Below, piece by piece: positions 29,199 to 38,001 of a stretch of 38,001 nucleotides of DNA. The position numbers and the translations under genes are program-made. Numbering within the stretch: position 1 is the stretch's first letter; every line of letters begins with the position of its first letter. The stretch is from Cognatishimia sp. (GTDB lineage: Bacteria > Pseudomonadota > Alphaproteobacteria > Rhodobacterales > Rhodobacteraceae), in the NCBI GenBank assembly GCA_013215215.1, contig JABSOU010000026.1, positions 5,632-43,632 of the forward strand, read 5' to 3'. The notes below the pieces were generated by a model. That model saw nothing but the letters and a program-made list of their open reading frames with translations. It did not search any database and was not told the origin of the DNA.

Positions 29199-29776
29199 TG
29201 CGTTAAGACCGGCGGCGTTTCAAACCCATTGCGCCAAACCACGTAAGCCATGATCGGGCTGTCCTCAGTATCCAAAGCATGCGGCTGGTTTGAGGCATGT
29301 TCGCAGGCATCGCCGGTCTTGAGCCATTCATCCGGCTTGCCCTTACGCATGAAACGGCCCTCGCCTCCGATCACACGGTACATCTCTTCGCCGGGGTGAT
29401 GGTGCCAAGGGTAGTGCAAATGCGGCGGCATATAGACGACCCAAGCCGCCATTTGATCGCTATGAAAGGGCCCGCCTTCGCCGATCAGACAGTAACAGCC
29501 AAAACGGTTCATGAAGTCGTCGCCGATGTCGGTGCCTTTGTAGGTTTCGCGCCATTTCGCCAGAGGGCCTGCGTCGATGAAAGCGCGTCTGATCGGCGTT
29601 TCGGGGTCCTCAAACCCTGTTTCTTCGATCAACAAATCATGCGGCGGAATGTGGAAATAGGACACCTCCTGAGGGGTCACGTCGTCGGGAAACGGACAAA
29701 ACTCCGTCAGGGCCTGGTCCGCCTCATGCATCGCTTTCGCCTCGACCAACAGCCGATCCCAAACCTCGCGCGCCAT
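29195..29776 (-). CDS. DMSP lyase-family cupin (DddL/DddQ-like)
   Basis: A 193-residue single-domain cupin. Motif 1, YPWHHHPGEEMYRVIGGEG, holds two metal His and one Glu with exact HxH-x3-E-x6-G spacing. Motif 2, LKTGDACEHASNQPHAL, supplies the third His. The combination HYPWHHHPGEE with HASNQPHAL and the terminal YVVWRNG resembles bacterial DMSP lyases, which cleave dimethylsulfoniopropionate to dimethylsulfide and acrylate. I cannot separate DddL, DddQ or a non-lyase homologue. The short upstream gap (about 100 bases) follows the galactoside operon on the same strand. It ends overlapping the convergent PHP gene by 4 bases. No acrylate-metabolism genes are adjacent. Confidence 0.62.
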   Translation of the reverse strand: MAREVWDRLLVEAKAMHEADQALTEFCPFPDDVTPQEVSYFHIPPHDLLIEETGFEDPETPIRRAFIDAGPLAKWRETYKGTDIGDDFMNRFGCYCLIGEGGPFHSDQMAAWVVYMPPHLHYPWHHHPGEEMYRVIGGEGRFMRKGKPDEWLKTGDACEHASNQPHALDTEDSPIMAYVVWRNGFETPPVLTH

Positions 29777-29877
29777 CCTACTCCTCCCAAAGAGACACCA
29801 CGTTGACTGAGGAAATGTTGAGGGCGTTTGGCCGCGCGCTCTAAAAAACGCGCGACAGAGACTTGTTTGTGAGCGAC

Positions 29878-31785
29878 CTATGCGCCGCGCGGATCACGCG
29901 TGACGGAAGCAGGGGCAAAATTGCGACTGTCGAATGTCACGTCATGCGCTGCGTAGTTGAACCAGAAGGTCTCGGTTGCGGTGTCTCGACGTCGCAATCC
30001 TTCCGGCAGGTCAATCACCTCAAGTCCAGCCTGCGCGCAGAGCGGCGTCAAAACGGTTTTCCACCCTTCAGCATCTGGCCACCCCGCGAGGTAATGCATG
30101 CCGTCTTGTGACATCACCGCAGCGGTTCCGTCCTGAGCGGTCAGCGTGACTGTTGCCGCCCCTGTCAGTATCTCGCGATAGCCCGTGAAAGCCCCGCTCA
30201 ACGCCAAGGCTTCCGGAGAGTCAGGCCGCAGAGACTCCACCCGATCCACGGTCACATCCAAGCTCGGCAAGGCCGGCGGCAAAGGCACTGGGATCGTCAT
30301 ATCCTGATCTCGCGCGCCAGAACGCGGGCCGATCAAAACCTGCGCATTCTGCTGGGATAGAGCCTGTTTGAGTTCCTCAGACATATGCATCAGACCCGGC
30401 GCTAGGATCAGGTCGTATCCTGTGAAATCGCGTGTCTCGGGACGTAGAATATCAATCGAAAGCCCCAGTTTGCGCAGCGCTTTATAGGCGTCAAACACCA
30501 ACCCGAAATAGCTGAGCCCAGCCCCATGCGGCTGCACCGCCCAAGCGGCATCTGCATCATAGTCAAAGATCAGGCCGACCCGCGCCTGCGCGGGTTGCAC
30601 TTCTGGTGCGTCTTTCAACTCGTCGCGCATTTGACGCACGTCGTTCATTGCTTGCGCTTCTTCGCTATCGGGACGCAAGAGACCCGCGTGCATCTGTTCC
30701 TGCGCCATAGGCGCCTGTCGCCAACGGAAATAACAAACCGCCTCGGCCCCATGGGCAAAGGCCTCCCACGACCACAGCCGCACCATCCCATCCAAAGGCG
30801 CAGGATTATATGGTGCCCAATTCACCGGACCGGGCTGTTGCTCCATCACCCACCAGCGCCCTTTGCCGACCGCTCGGTAAAGGTCATGGTGAAAGGCCTG
30901 GAAATCCGGATCCCCTTGACGCGCGAAGGCCTTTTGGTGCCCCGCATCCGCGCCGACACGATCCTCGAGGAAGCCCATGGGATAGCTGTCCCAGCTCGCA
31001 ATCTCGAGGTCATCGCCAATCTTATAGTGGTCGAAATCTGTGATCCGGCCCATGTAGTTATGCGCGATTGGCGCGCTAGAGTGCTGCTTGATAATCTCGA
31101 CTTGCAAGCGGTTGAAGGCCACAACCTGATCCGACGTATACCGCCGAAATGCCAGCGAATGGGCTGGATTAGGCTCTGTTACGGTCAGGTTCGGCAGGGC
31201 GATCTGGTCAAACCGATTGTACTCCATCGACCAGAATACATTGCCCCAGGCTTTGTTCAGAGCGTCGACAGATCCATAGCGTTCAGCACACCAACTCTGA
31301 AAACCAACGCGCGCCGCGTCTGAATAGGAAATCGTCGTGTCATGGCAGCCATACTCATTGTCCGTCTGCCACGCCGCCACATGCGGGTTCGCGCCATAAC
31401 GCTCCGCCAAAAGCGCCACGATCCGCGCGCACTCTTCGCGGTAACCGAGGTGGGAAAAACAATAGTGCCGCCGAGATCCAAACCCGCGCGGTTTGCCATC
31501 CACGTCCAGCGCAATCATGTCGGGATGCTTGTCCACCATCCACCGCGGTGGCGTCGCGGTCGGTGTGCCCAAAACCACTTTCAGCCCAGCCGATCCCAAG
31601 ACCTCTATCGCCTGATCCAGCCACTCAAACCGTAGATCCCCCGGCGTCGGCTCCAGCCGAGACCACGCGAACTCGCCAATCCGAACCCAGGTCAGCCCCG
31701 CCTCGACCATACGCCGTGCGTCCTCGGGCCAGATCTCTGGCTCCCAGTGTTCGGGATAATAACAGGTGCCTAATGTGCGTTTCAT
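29878..31785 (-). CDS. GH42 beta-galactosidase
   Basis: A 635-residue glycoside hydrolase of family 42. It has the opening TCYYPEHWEPEIWPEDARRM, the acid/base Glu144 in WQTDNEYGCHDT and the nucleophile Glu315 in WWVMEQQPGPVNW, followed by the trimerisation (about residue 385 on) and small beta domains. No signal peptide, so it acts in the cytoplasm on imported beta-galactosides. The ATG at 31785 is chosen; an in-frame start at 31899 adds 38 residues inside the lactonase gene. It is the last gene of the operon, 7 bases after the SMP-30 stop, and releases galactose for the oxidative pathway encoded upstream. Confidence 0.92.
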   Translation of the reverse strand: MKRTLGTCYYPEHWEPEIWPEDARRMVEAGLTWVRIGEFAWSRLEPTPGDLRFEWLDQAIEVLGSAGLKVVLGTPTATPPRWMVDKHPDMIALDVDGKPRGFGSRRHYCFSHLGYREECARIVALLAERYGANPHVAAWQTDNEYGCHDTTISYSDAARVGFQSWCAERYGSVDALNKAWGNVFWSMEYNRFDQIALPNLTVTEPNPAHSLAFRRYTSDQVVAFNRLQVEIIKQHSSAPIAHNYMGRITDFDHYKIGDDLEIASWDSYPMGFLEDRVGADAGHQKAFARQGDPDFQAFHHDLYRAVGKGRWWVMEQQPGPVNWAPYNPAPLDGMVRLWSWEAFAHGAEAVCYFRWRQAPMAQEQMHAGLLRPDSEEAQAMNDVRQMRDELKDAPEVQPAQARVGLIFDYDADAAWAVQPHGAGLSYFGLVFDAYKALRKLGLSIDILRPETRDFTGYDLILAPGLMHMSEELKQALSQQNAQVLIGPRSGARDQDMTIPVPLPPALPSLDVTVDRVESLRPDSPEALALSGAFTGYREILTGAATVTLTAQDGTAAVMSQDGMHYLAGWPDAEGWKTVLTPLCAQAGLEVIDLPEGLRRRDTATETFWFNYAAHDVTFDSRNFAPASVTRDPRGA

Positions 31786-31792
31786 GTGGTGC

Positions 31793-32635
31793 TCACAAAA
31801 TGACCCGATGTTCGGCTTGGCCCGTGACATCGGTGAATGTGTATGAGTAGGTGCGCCCTTCTGCCTCTCCGTCAAGCCCGTCAGCAGCCGAGGTGGCAAA
31901 GAGCGTTTTCAGATCTGCGCTGCCAAACGCCGGGCAACTGATCTGTTCGGCGGCGAAATTGACGGTCTGTTTGAGCGTGCCGTCCTTGCCGTAACAGGCC
32001 ACGCGGTTTGCCCCCCATTGCGCGTTCCAGAGGTTGCCCTCGGCGTCCACAACCGCGCCATCTGGGTTCACGTCGGCATCATTGAGGTCCACGAAAACCG
32101 TCGGTTGCCCAACCGGCCAGCCTTCGGCATCGAGCTTTTGCGCCATGATCTGACGCGTCGGCGTATCGCAGAAATAGGCCGTATCGCCCGAAGGCGCGAA
32201 GCAGATCGCGTTGCTGATCGAGATGTCACCGTAAAGCTTGCGCAACTCACCGCGATAATAACGATAGATCGCTCCAGCTCCGGGTTCCAGTTTGATCCCC
32301 ATGGTGCCAATCCAAAAGCCCCCCTGAGGGTCTGCCCGTCCGTCATTGGAGCGGGTCACCGGATTGTCAGCCTCAAGGGCTATAACCAAATCACGTTCGC
32401 CCGTCGCGATATCAAACCGATAGAGCCCGCTTTTTGAGGCCATCAGAAGTGTATCCTGATCCACCCAACCTGCTGCCGAGACATATTCGTCAAACTGCCA
32501 GTCCAGCGCCTTGCCGCCGGCACGGCTCATAAGTTTGCGGCCCAGAATGTCGAACCAGAAAAGCTGCTGGCGTTCCGGATGCCACAAAGGCCCCTCTCCC
32601 AGCGTGCAGGACCGACGGTCAAAGACGGTCGTCAT
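31793..32635 (-). CDS. SMP-30/gluconolactonase-family sugar lactonase
   Basis: A 280-residue six-bladed propeller lactonase. Hallmarks are the N-terminal CTLGEGPLWHPERQQLFWFDI (metal-binding Glu), NDGRADPQGGFWIGTMG, SNAICFAPSGDTAYFCDTPT and the late DVNPDGAVVDAEGNLWNAQWG (metal-binding Asp). It would hydrolyse galactonolactone to galactonate. Its ATG overlaps the DgoA stop (ATGA). Within the operon it follows the sugar dehydrogenase step. The SMP-30 family also includes arabinonolactonases; the DgoK/DgoA neighbours favour the galactose pathway. Confidence 0.88.
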   Translation of the reverse strand: MTTVFDRRSCTLGEGPLWHPERQQLFWFDILGRKLMSRAGGKALDWQFDEYVSAAGWVDQDTLLMASKSGLYRFDIATGERDLVIALEADNPVTRSNDGRADPQGGFWIGTMGIKLEPGAGAIYRYYRGELRKLYGDISISNAICFAPSGDTAYFCDTPTRQIMAQKLDAEGWPVGQPTVFVDLNDADVNPDGAVVDAEGNLWNAQWGANRVACYGKDGTLKQTVNFAAEQISCPAFGSADLKTLFATSAADGLDGEAEGRTYSYTFTDVTGQAEHRVIL

Positions 32636-33237
32636 GCCAACGCCTCATCATAGGCGGTGACAATGGCGTCTGCTTTTGCGCGCACCTCGGCAGGCGTATC
32701 TCCGGGTTTGAAAATCGCGGAGCCGATGCCGAAACCTGTCGCCCCTGCCACAACCCAGTCTTTGAAGTTACTTGGGTTCGCACCCCCTACGGCATATGCC
32801 TCGGTGCCTTTGGGCAAGACGGCGCGCACGGCTTTAAGACCAACGGGACCGATCATATCGCCAGGGAAGAATTTCAACCCATCCGCCCCAGCACGCAAAG
32901 CGGCGAAACATTCGGTCGGTGTCATCACGCCGGGGTAGCTTTGCAAACCAAGTGCCTTGGTGTGGGCGATGACCTCGGGATTGCAATCAGGTGAGACGAC
33001 CAGACGCCCTCCAGCCGCATTGACCTTGTCGACATCTGCGACCGACAAAACCGTCCCTGCCCCGATCAGGGCGCGGTCGCCGATGGCGTCCACAATCCGC
33101 GCTATACTGTCAAAAGGCTCGGGCGAGTTCAGCGGCACCTCGATCCGGTCGATACCAGCCGCGAGAATTTCCTCGCAGATCGCGACCGCGTCCTGTGGCA
33201 GAACTCCACGCAGAATGGCGATGATATTGCGGCTCAT
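32632..33237 (-). CDS. dgoA: 2-dehydro-3-deoxy-6-phosphogalactonate aldolase
   Basis: A 201-residue class I KDPG/KDPGal aldolase. It has IIAILRGVLPQDAVAICEEILAAGI, the Glu in RIEVPLNSP, GAGTVLSVADV, and the Schiff-base Lys in DGLKFFPGD. RIEVPLNSP is the KDPGal-type variant of the loop, as in DgoA, whereas Eda usually has EVTLRTP. It splits the phosphorylated sugar acid into pyruvate and glyceraldehyde 3-phosphate. The ATG at 33237 overlaps the DgoK stop. No galactonate dehydratase domain is fused to it; that step is done by the IlvD-type enzyme. Confidence 0.92.
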   Translation of the reverse strand: MSRNIIAILRGVLPQDAVAICEEILAAGIDRIEVPLNSPEPFDSIARIVDAIGDRALIGAGTVLSVADVDKVNAAGGRLVVSPDCNPEVIAHTKALGLQSYPGVMTPTECFAALRAGADGLKFFPGDMIGPVGLKAVRAVLPKGTEAYAVGGANPSNFKDWVVAGATGFGIGSAIFKPGDTPAEVRAKADAIVTAYDEALA

Positions 33238-34148
33238 GGCGTGTCCTTTATCGATTGGTAAGCGGCCCATTGGCCCGCAACGGTCAGATCAGAGGCATCA
33301 TGGACGCGCGACGGGCAGCCCTGTGCCTCAAGCGCATCTTTATAGAGCCCACAGAGCGCAGGATCTCCGATCAGAGCCACATCCATGCCCAGCCAATAAG
33401 GGCGGGAAGCGGCCAGTTCGAGACCCAAAAGATATCCCGACAAACGCCCACGGGCGACCTCTTCGGGCATATCCGCCAGCAATGTTTCGGCGCGGATCGA
33501 AAAGAGTTTGCTCGCCACAGCCTGCGGGCGGCTCATTGCATCGCTTACAGCTTCGTTGAAGGTCGCGATGTCCATGGCGTCAGCCCCAACAGAGTGGCGC
33601 AGCACCGATTGGGTCGAGAGCAGCGAGAACATTTCTCCGGTCATGAAGGTCTGAAAGCTGACGATTTCCTCGGCACTGATGCGCACCCATTTGGTGTGGG
33701 TGCCGGGCAGGCAAAGGACGCCATCAAATTTCGGGAACTTGGACAGGAAACCGGCGATCTGGGTTTCCTCGCCGCGCATGACATCAGCAGGTTTGGCCTG
33801 ACTCACACCGGGCAAAATCCAGACCGACAGCCGCGGGTCTAAGGTCGCCACTTGCATTGCCTGTTCCATGCCCGCGGCCTTGCAGGGCGCAGAGACATAG
33901 GGGGCCTCTTGCCAGCCCTGCCGCGCACCGACCATGCCGCTGCAAATGACGGGCAAAACGGTGCCATCGGACAACAGGTCCCCGATCAGATCGACCAGTA
34001 CCGGCTCAAATTCATCTGGCGCAAGCTGACCCATGCCCTTGTCGGACGCGCGCTGATCCAGAACAGAGCCCGTCTCATCCAATACCGAAGCGCGCAGATT
34101 GGTTGTGCCCCAATCCACCGCCACCAAAGCAGCATTTTGAAATGTCAT
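33234..34148 (-). CDS. dgoK: 2-dehydro-3-deoxygalactonokinase
   Basis: A 304-residue kinase of the DgoK family (ASKHA fold). The N-terminal phosphate-1 motif is AALVAVDWGTTNLRASVLDETG, followed by CSGMVGARQGWQEAPY and the family-typical VLCLPGTHTKWVRISAEEIVSFQTFMTGEMFSLLS. It phosphorylates 2-keto-3-deoxygalactonate with ATP. The ATG at 34148 overlaps the SDR stop (ATGA); an in-frame start at 34271 adds low-complexity basic residues encoded inside the SDR gene and is rejected. Confidence 0.92.
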   Translation of the reverse strand: MTFQNAALVAVDWGTTNLRASVLDETGSVLDQRASDKGMGQLAPDEFEPVLVDLIGDLLSDGTVLPVICSGMVGARQGWQEAPYVSAPCKAAGMEQAMQVATLDPRLSVWILPGVSQAKPADVMRGEETQIAGFLSKFPKFDGVLCLPGTHTKWVRISAEEIVSFQTFMTGEMFSLLSTQSVLRHSVGADAMDIATFNEAVSDAMSRPQAVASKLFSIRAETLLADMPEEVARGRLSGYLLGLELAASRPYWLGMDVALIGDPALCGLYKDALEAQGCPSRVHDASDLTVAGQWAAYQSIKDTP

Positions 34149-34908
34149 CCTGTCACCACCACTCCGCCGTCGACGACCATAGCTTGTCCGGTCATCATTT
34201 TGCTGCTTTCGCTGGCAAGGAACAAGGTCGCTCCGACGATATCTTCGGGCGCGAGCGTGTCTTTCAGACATTGCCGCGCCAAATGCGCTTCAAGGGCTTC
34301 GGGCGTGACCCACATCTCTTTTTGCTTGTCCGTCAGCACCCATCCCGGGGCGATAGCGTTGACGCGGATCTTGTCGGGCCCAAACTCGCGCGCAAGGCTG
34401 CGGGTCATGCCGTTGATGCCAGAATTCGCGGTCGTATAGAGCGGATAGCCCGCGTTCCCCATCATATAGGAAATCGAGCTGAAATTGATGATCGAGCCGC
34501 CACCTTTGGCTTTCATTCCCTCGGCCACCGCTTGGCACGCAAAGAAATAGGCCTTGAGGTTGATCGCCATCATCCAGTCGTAGAATTCCTCGTCAACGTC
34601 TCCAGCCTCATGACGTTTGTCATTGGCGGCATTGTTGACCAAGACGTCGATGTCGCCATGGGCTTCCCCAGATTGCACGATGGCTGCCTTCAACGCCTCG
34701 ATGTCGGTGATGTCACATTGGATGAACAGCGGGCGGATGCCGTGTTTCGCTTCCATCTCATCGCAGAATGCAGACGAGTCCGAACGTTGCACAAAGGCAA
34801 CCTGCGCCCCTTGCGCCAGAAAGCCTTCGGTCAGGAACGCCCCAATGCCAGAGCCTCCACCGGTGATGAACACCGACTTGCCCGTAAGGTCTTGATATGT
34901 GGCTGTCA

Positions 34909-34909
<1 letters not shown>
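34145..34909 (-). CDS. SDR-family sugar dehydrogenase with catalytic Lys replaced by Asn
   Basis: A 254-residue classical short-chain dehydrogenase, by context a galactose 1-dehydrogenase. The cofactor loop is TGGGSGIGAFL (residues 16-26), the NNAA motif is at 92-95, then Asn117, Ser145 and Tyr158. The active-site motif YxxxK reads YTTAN: residue 162 is Asn, encoded AAT, where Lys is expected. This Lys orients the cofactor ribose and lowers the Tyr pKa, so activity may be greatly reduced. All else, including GMTRSLAREFGP and the ending MMTGQAMVVDGGVVVTG, looks conserved. ATG 34909 overlaps the ilvD-type stop by one base (TAATG). In the pathway it would make galactonolactone with NAD(P)+. Confidence 0.88.
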
Positions 34910-36618
<1,709 letters not shown>

Positions 36619-36628
36619 TTTTGTCTTT

Positions 36629-37981
36629 CTATGCGGCTTTGGCCGGGCGGCACCACGCTGGTAGCCAATCTCCATGGGCTGCCAAAAGATCATCCACCAT
36701 CGAGCGGATCTGGCGCAGGTCCAGTTCAGCAGCGGTGTGAGGATCCATCATGGCAGCGTGATAGATATATTCTGGGTTTTCTTCAACGAGCGCTTTGACG
36801 GTCAGCTCCTGCACGTTGATCTGGGTGCGCATCAGCGCGACCAATTGCGGTGGGATATCTGTCACGACACTTGGCTGCACGCCGTTGCTGTCCACCAGAC
36901 AGGGCGTTTCCACTGCAGCACCCATTGGAAGCTGCGGGATCTGACCCGTGTTTGGCAGGTTGCCATAAGCCAAATAGGGCTCGTCCGTGACGATTGCATT
37001 CATGAGGTCTGCTGCAAATTCGTGGCTGCGTTTGACCTCAATCGTACCAGCGGCTTTCAACGCCTCAGCTTGTTGTTTCCAATCCGCAATCTGCTCTTCG
37101 CAACGGGTTGGGTATTCGTCCAACGGGATGCCAAACTGGGAAATCAGATCCTCGCGACCCTCTTTGATGAACCACGGCACATATTCCGCCAGATGTTCCG
37201 AGCTTTCGGTACAGAAATAGCCCAGATGATCCATCACCTCATAGCGCACCTTGTTCGGGCATCGCGGCATCAGCAGGGGTCCCTTTGGAAGGGACCCACT
37301 GCGATACCCCGCGAGGAGTGCTGGGTAGAGGTCCCGCATCCCCTCGCCCTCCACCTGCTCCAGCCGCAGGAAAAATGCCACGTGATTGACGCCCGCCACT
37401 TTGTAGCGGATGTCGCCTTTCGGGATGTCCAGATCATGGGCCAGCTCTTCGACTGTGTTCTGCACCGAATGGCAGAGACCAACTTGCTTGATGTCCGGGA
37501 AACGCTCGGCCAGACCCCAGGTGTTTATTGCCATGGGGTTTACGTATTGCAACAGCGTCGCGTTCGGACAGCAGGCGCGCATATCGGCCGCAACGTCCCA
37601 AAGCACAGGCACAGTGCGCAGGCCGCGCATGATACCACCAATACCAAGCGTGTCAGCAATGGTCTGACGCAGGCCGTATTGCTTGGGGATCTCGAAATCC
37701 GTCACGGTGCAGGGCTTGTAGCCCCCGATCTGAAACGCCGTGATGACAAAATCCGCGCCATCCATCGCCGCACGACGATCGGAATGAGACGACACAGTCG
37801 CCCCCGCTCCAGTGGACTCAATCATCTTGCGCACCACCATCTCGCTTTCCGCAAGGCGCACGGGATCAATGTCCATCAGCGCAAAGTGGCTATCCGCCAA
37901 AGCAGGCGTCAAGAGAGCGTCGCCCACGATATTCTGCATGAAAATCGTGGATCCTGCTCCAATAAAGGTGATTTTCGTCAT
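36629..37981 (-). CDS. melA: GH4 alpha-galactosidase
   Basis: A 450-residue NAD- and Mn-dependent glycosidase of family 4. It has a Rossmann opening KITFIGAGSTIFMQNIVGD, then YVNPMAINTWGL, and metal ligands Cys170 in GLCHSVQNT and His200 in VAGVNHVAF. The latter two motifs match the MelA subgroup, so alpha-galactosides are the likely substrate; alpha-galacturonidase is the alternative. No signal peptide. GGAG lies just upstream of the ATG at 37981, so the gene is complete. It is the first operon gene in the window. Transporter and regulator genes probably lie further upstream (beyond 38001). Confidence 0.9.
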   Translation of the reverse strand: MTKITFIGAGSTIFMQNIVGDALLTPALADSHFALMDIDPVRLAESEMVVRKMIESTGAGATVSSHSDRRAAMDGADFVITAFQIGGYKPCTVTDFEIPKQYGLRQTIADTLGIGGIMRGLRTVPVLWDVAADMRACCPNATLLQYVNPMAINTWGLAERFPDIKQVGLCHSVQNTVEELAHDLDIPKGDIRYKVAGVNHVAFFLRLEQVEGEGMRDLYPALLAGYRSGSLPKGPLLMPRCPNKVRYEVMDHLGYFCTESSEHLAEYVPWFIKEGREDLISQFGIPLDEYPTRCEEQIADWKQQAEALKAAGTIEVKRSHEFAADLMNAIVTDEPYLAYGNLPNTGQIPQLPMGAAVETPCLVDSNGVQPSVVTDIPPQLVALMRTQINVQELTVKALVEENPEYIYHAAMMDPHTAAELDLRQIRSMVDDLLAAHGDWLPAWCRPAKAA

Positions 37982-38001
37982 TTAACTGCTCCAAGAGTGA
38001 G

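Noticed and set aside
29833-29854. CGCGCG arms around an A-rich loop, considered as a terminator after the GH42 gene
   Set aside because: Only 6 bp, the arms are self-complementary alternating CG, and the T-run lies in the loop rather than after the stem on the transcribed strand.

Overview
The window looks like chromosomal DNA of a marine alphaproteobacterium, most likely family Rhodobacteraceae (Roseobacter group). This is inferred from moderately high GC, class Ib nrdEF of alphaproteobacterial type, a choXWV/betI choline locus, a DMSP-lyase-family cupin, a dimethylglycine-dehydrogenase-like FAD/GcvT fusion and a Tat-exported LIV-type binding protein. No species call is attempted.

Layout. 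(1) 1-2340: 3' end of a class Ib ribonucleotide reductase operon (nrdE partial, nrdF) with an overlapping MazG/PRA-PH-type pyrophosphohydrolase, closed by a 13-bp inverted repeat. (2) 2350-4960, minus strand: a Rieske oxygenase and its ferredoxin reductase (gbcAB-like glycine betaine demethylase) under a clear cobalamin riboswitch. (3) About 5.0-8.4 kb: a small integrated element. It has a minus-strand operon (XRE regulator, two-TM protein, putative PUA-like/HNH nuclease), a divergent excisionase-like gene and tyrosine integrase, and a 3' fragment of tRNA-Arg(CCT) at its right edge. (4) 8434-9624: a secreted protein of unknown function. (5) 9683-17241: a TetR regulator divergent from a complete LIV-type ABC transporter operon ending in an acyl-CoA synthetase. 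A ClpP-fold lipoprotein follows. (6) 17882-21444: choline uptake genes choVWX and divergent betI, without betA or betB beside them. (7) 21495-24611: a PfkB sugar kinase and a surface subtilase lipoprotein. (8) 24834-29776: a LysR regulator, an FAD/GcvT demethylating dehydrogenase, a PHP-domain gene interrupted by an in-frame amber codon, and a DMSP-lyase-family cupin. (9) 29878-37981, minus strand: one tightly overlapped galactoside operon (GH4, IlvD/Edd dehydratase, SDR, DgoK, DgoA, SMP-30 lactonase, GH42) encoding an oxidative De Ley-Doudoroff route from galactosides to pyruvate and glyceraldehyde 3-phosphate.

Two metabolic themes stand out. One is methylated osmolytes: choline uptake, betaine demethylation, a dimethylglycine-dehydrogenase-like enzyme and a DMSP-lyase-like cupin. 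The other is B12 independence: a B12-free ribonucleotide reductase lies beside a betaine oxygenase controlled by a B12 riboswitch. The strongest unusual signals are that riboswitch, the amber codon in the PHP gene (28542-28544), the missing catalytic lysine (Asn162) in the operon's SDR, and the compact XRE/two-TM/HNH operon in the integrated element. No CRISPR array, rRNA, intact tRNA or transposase was seen.
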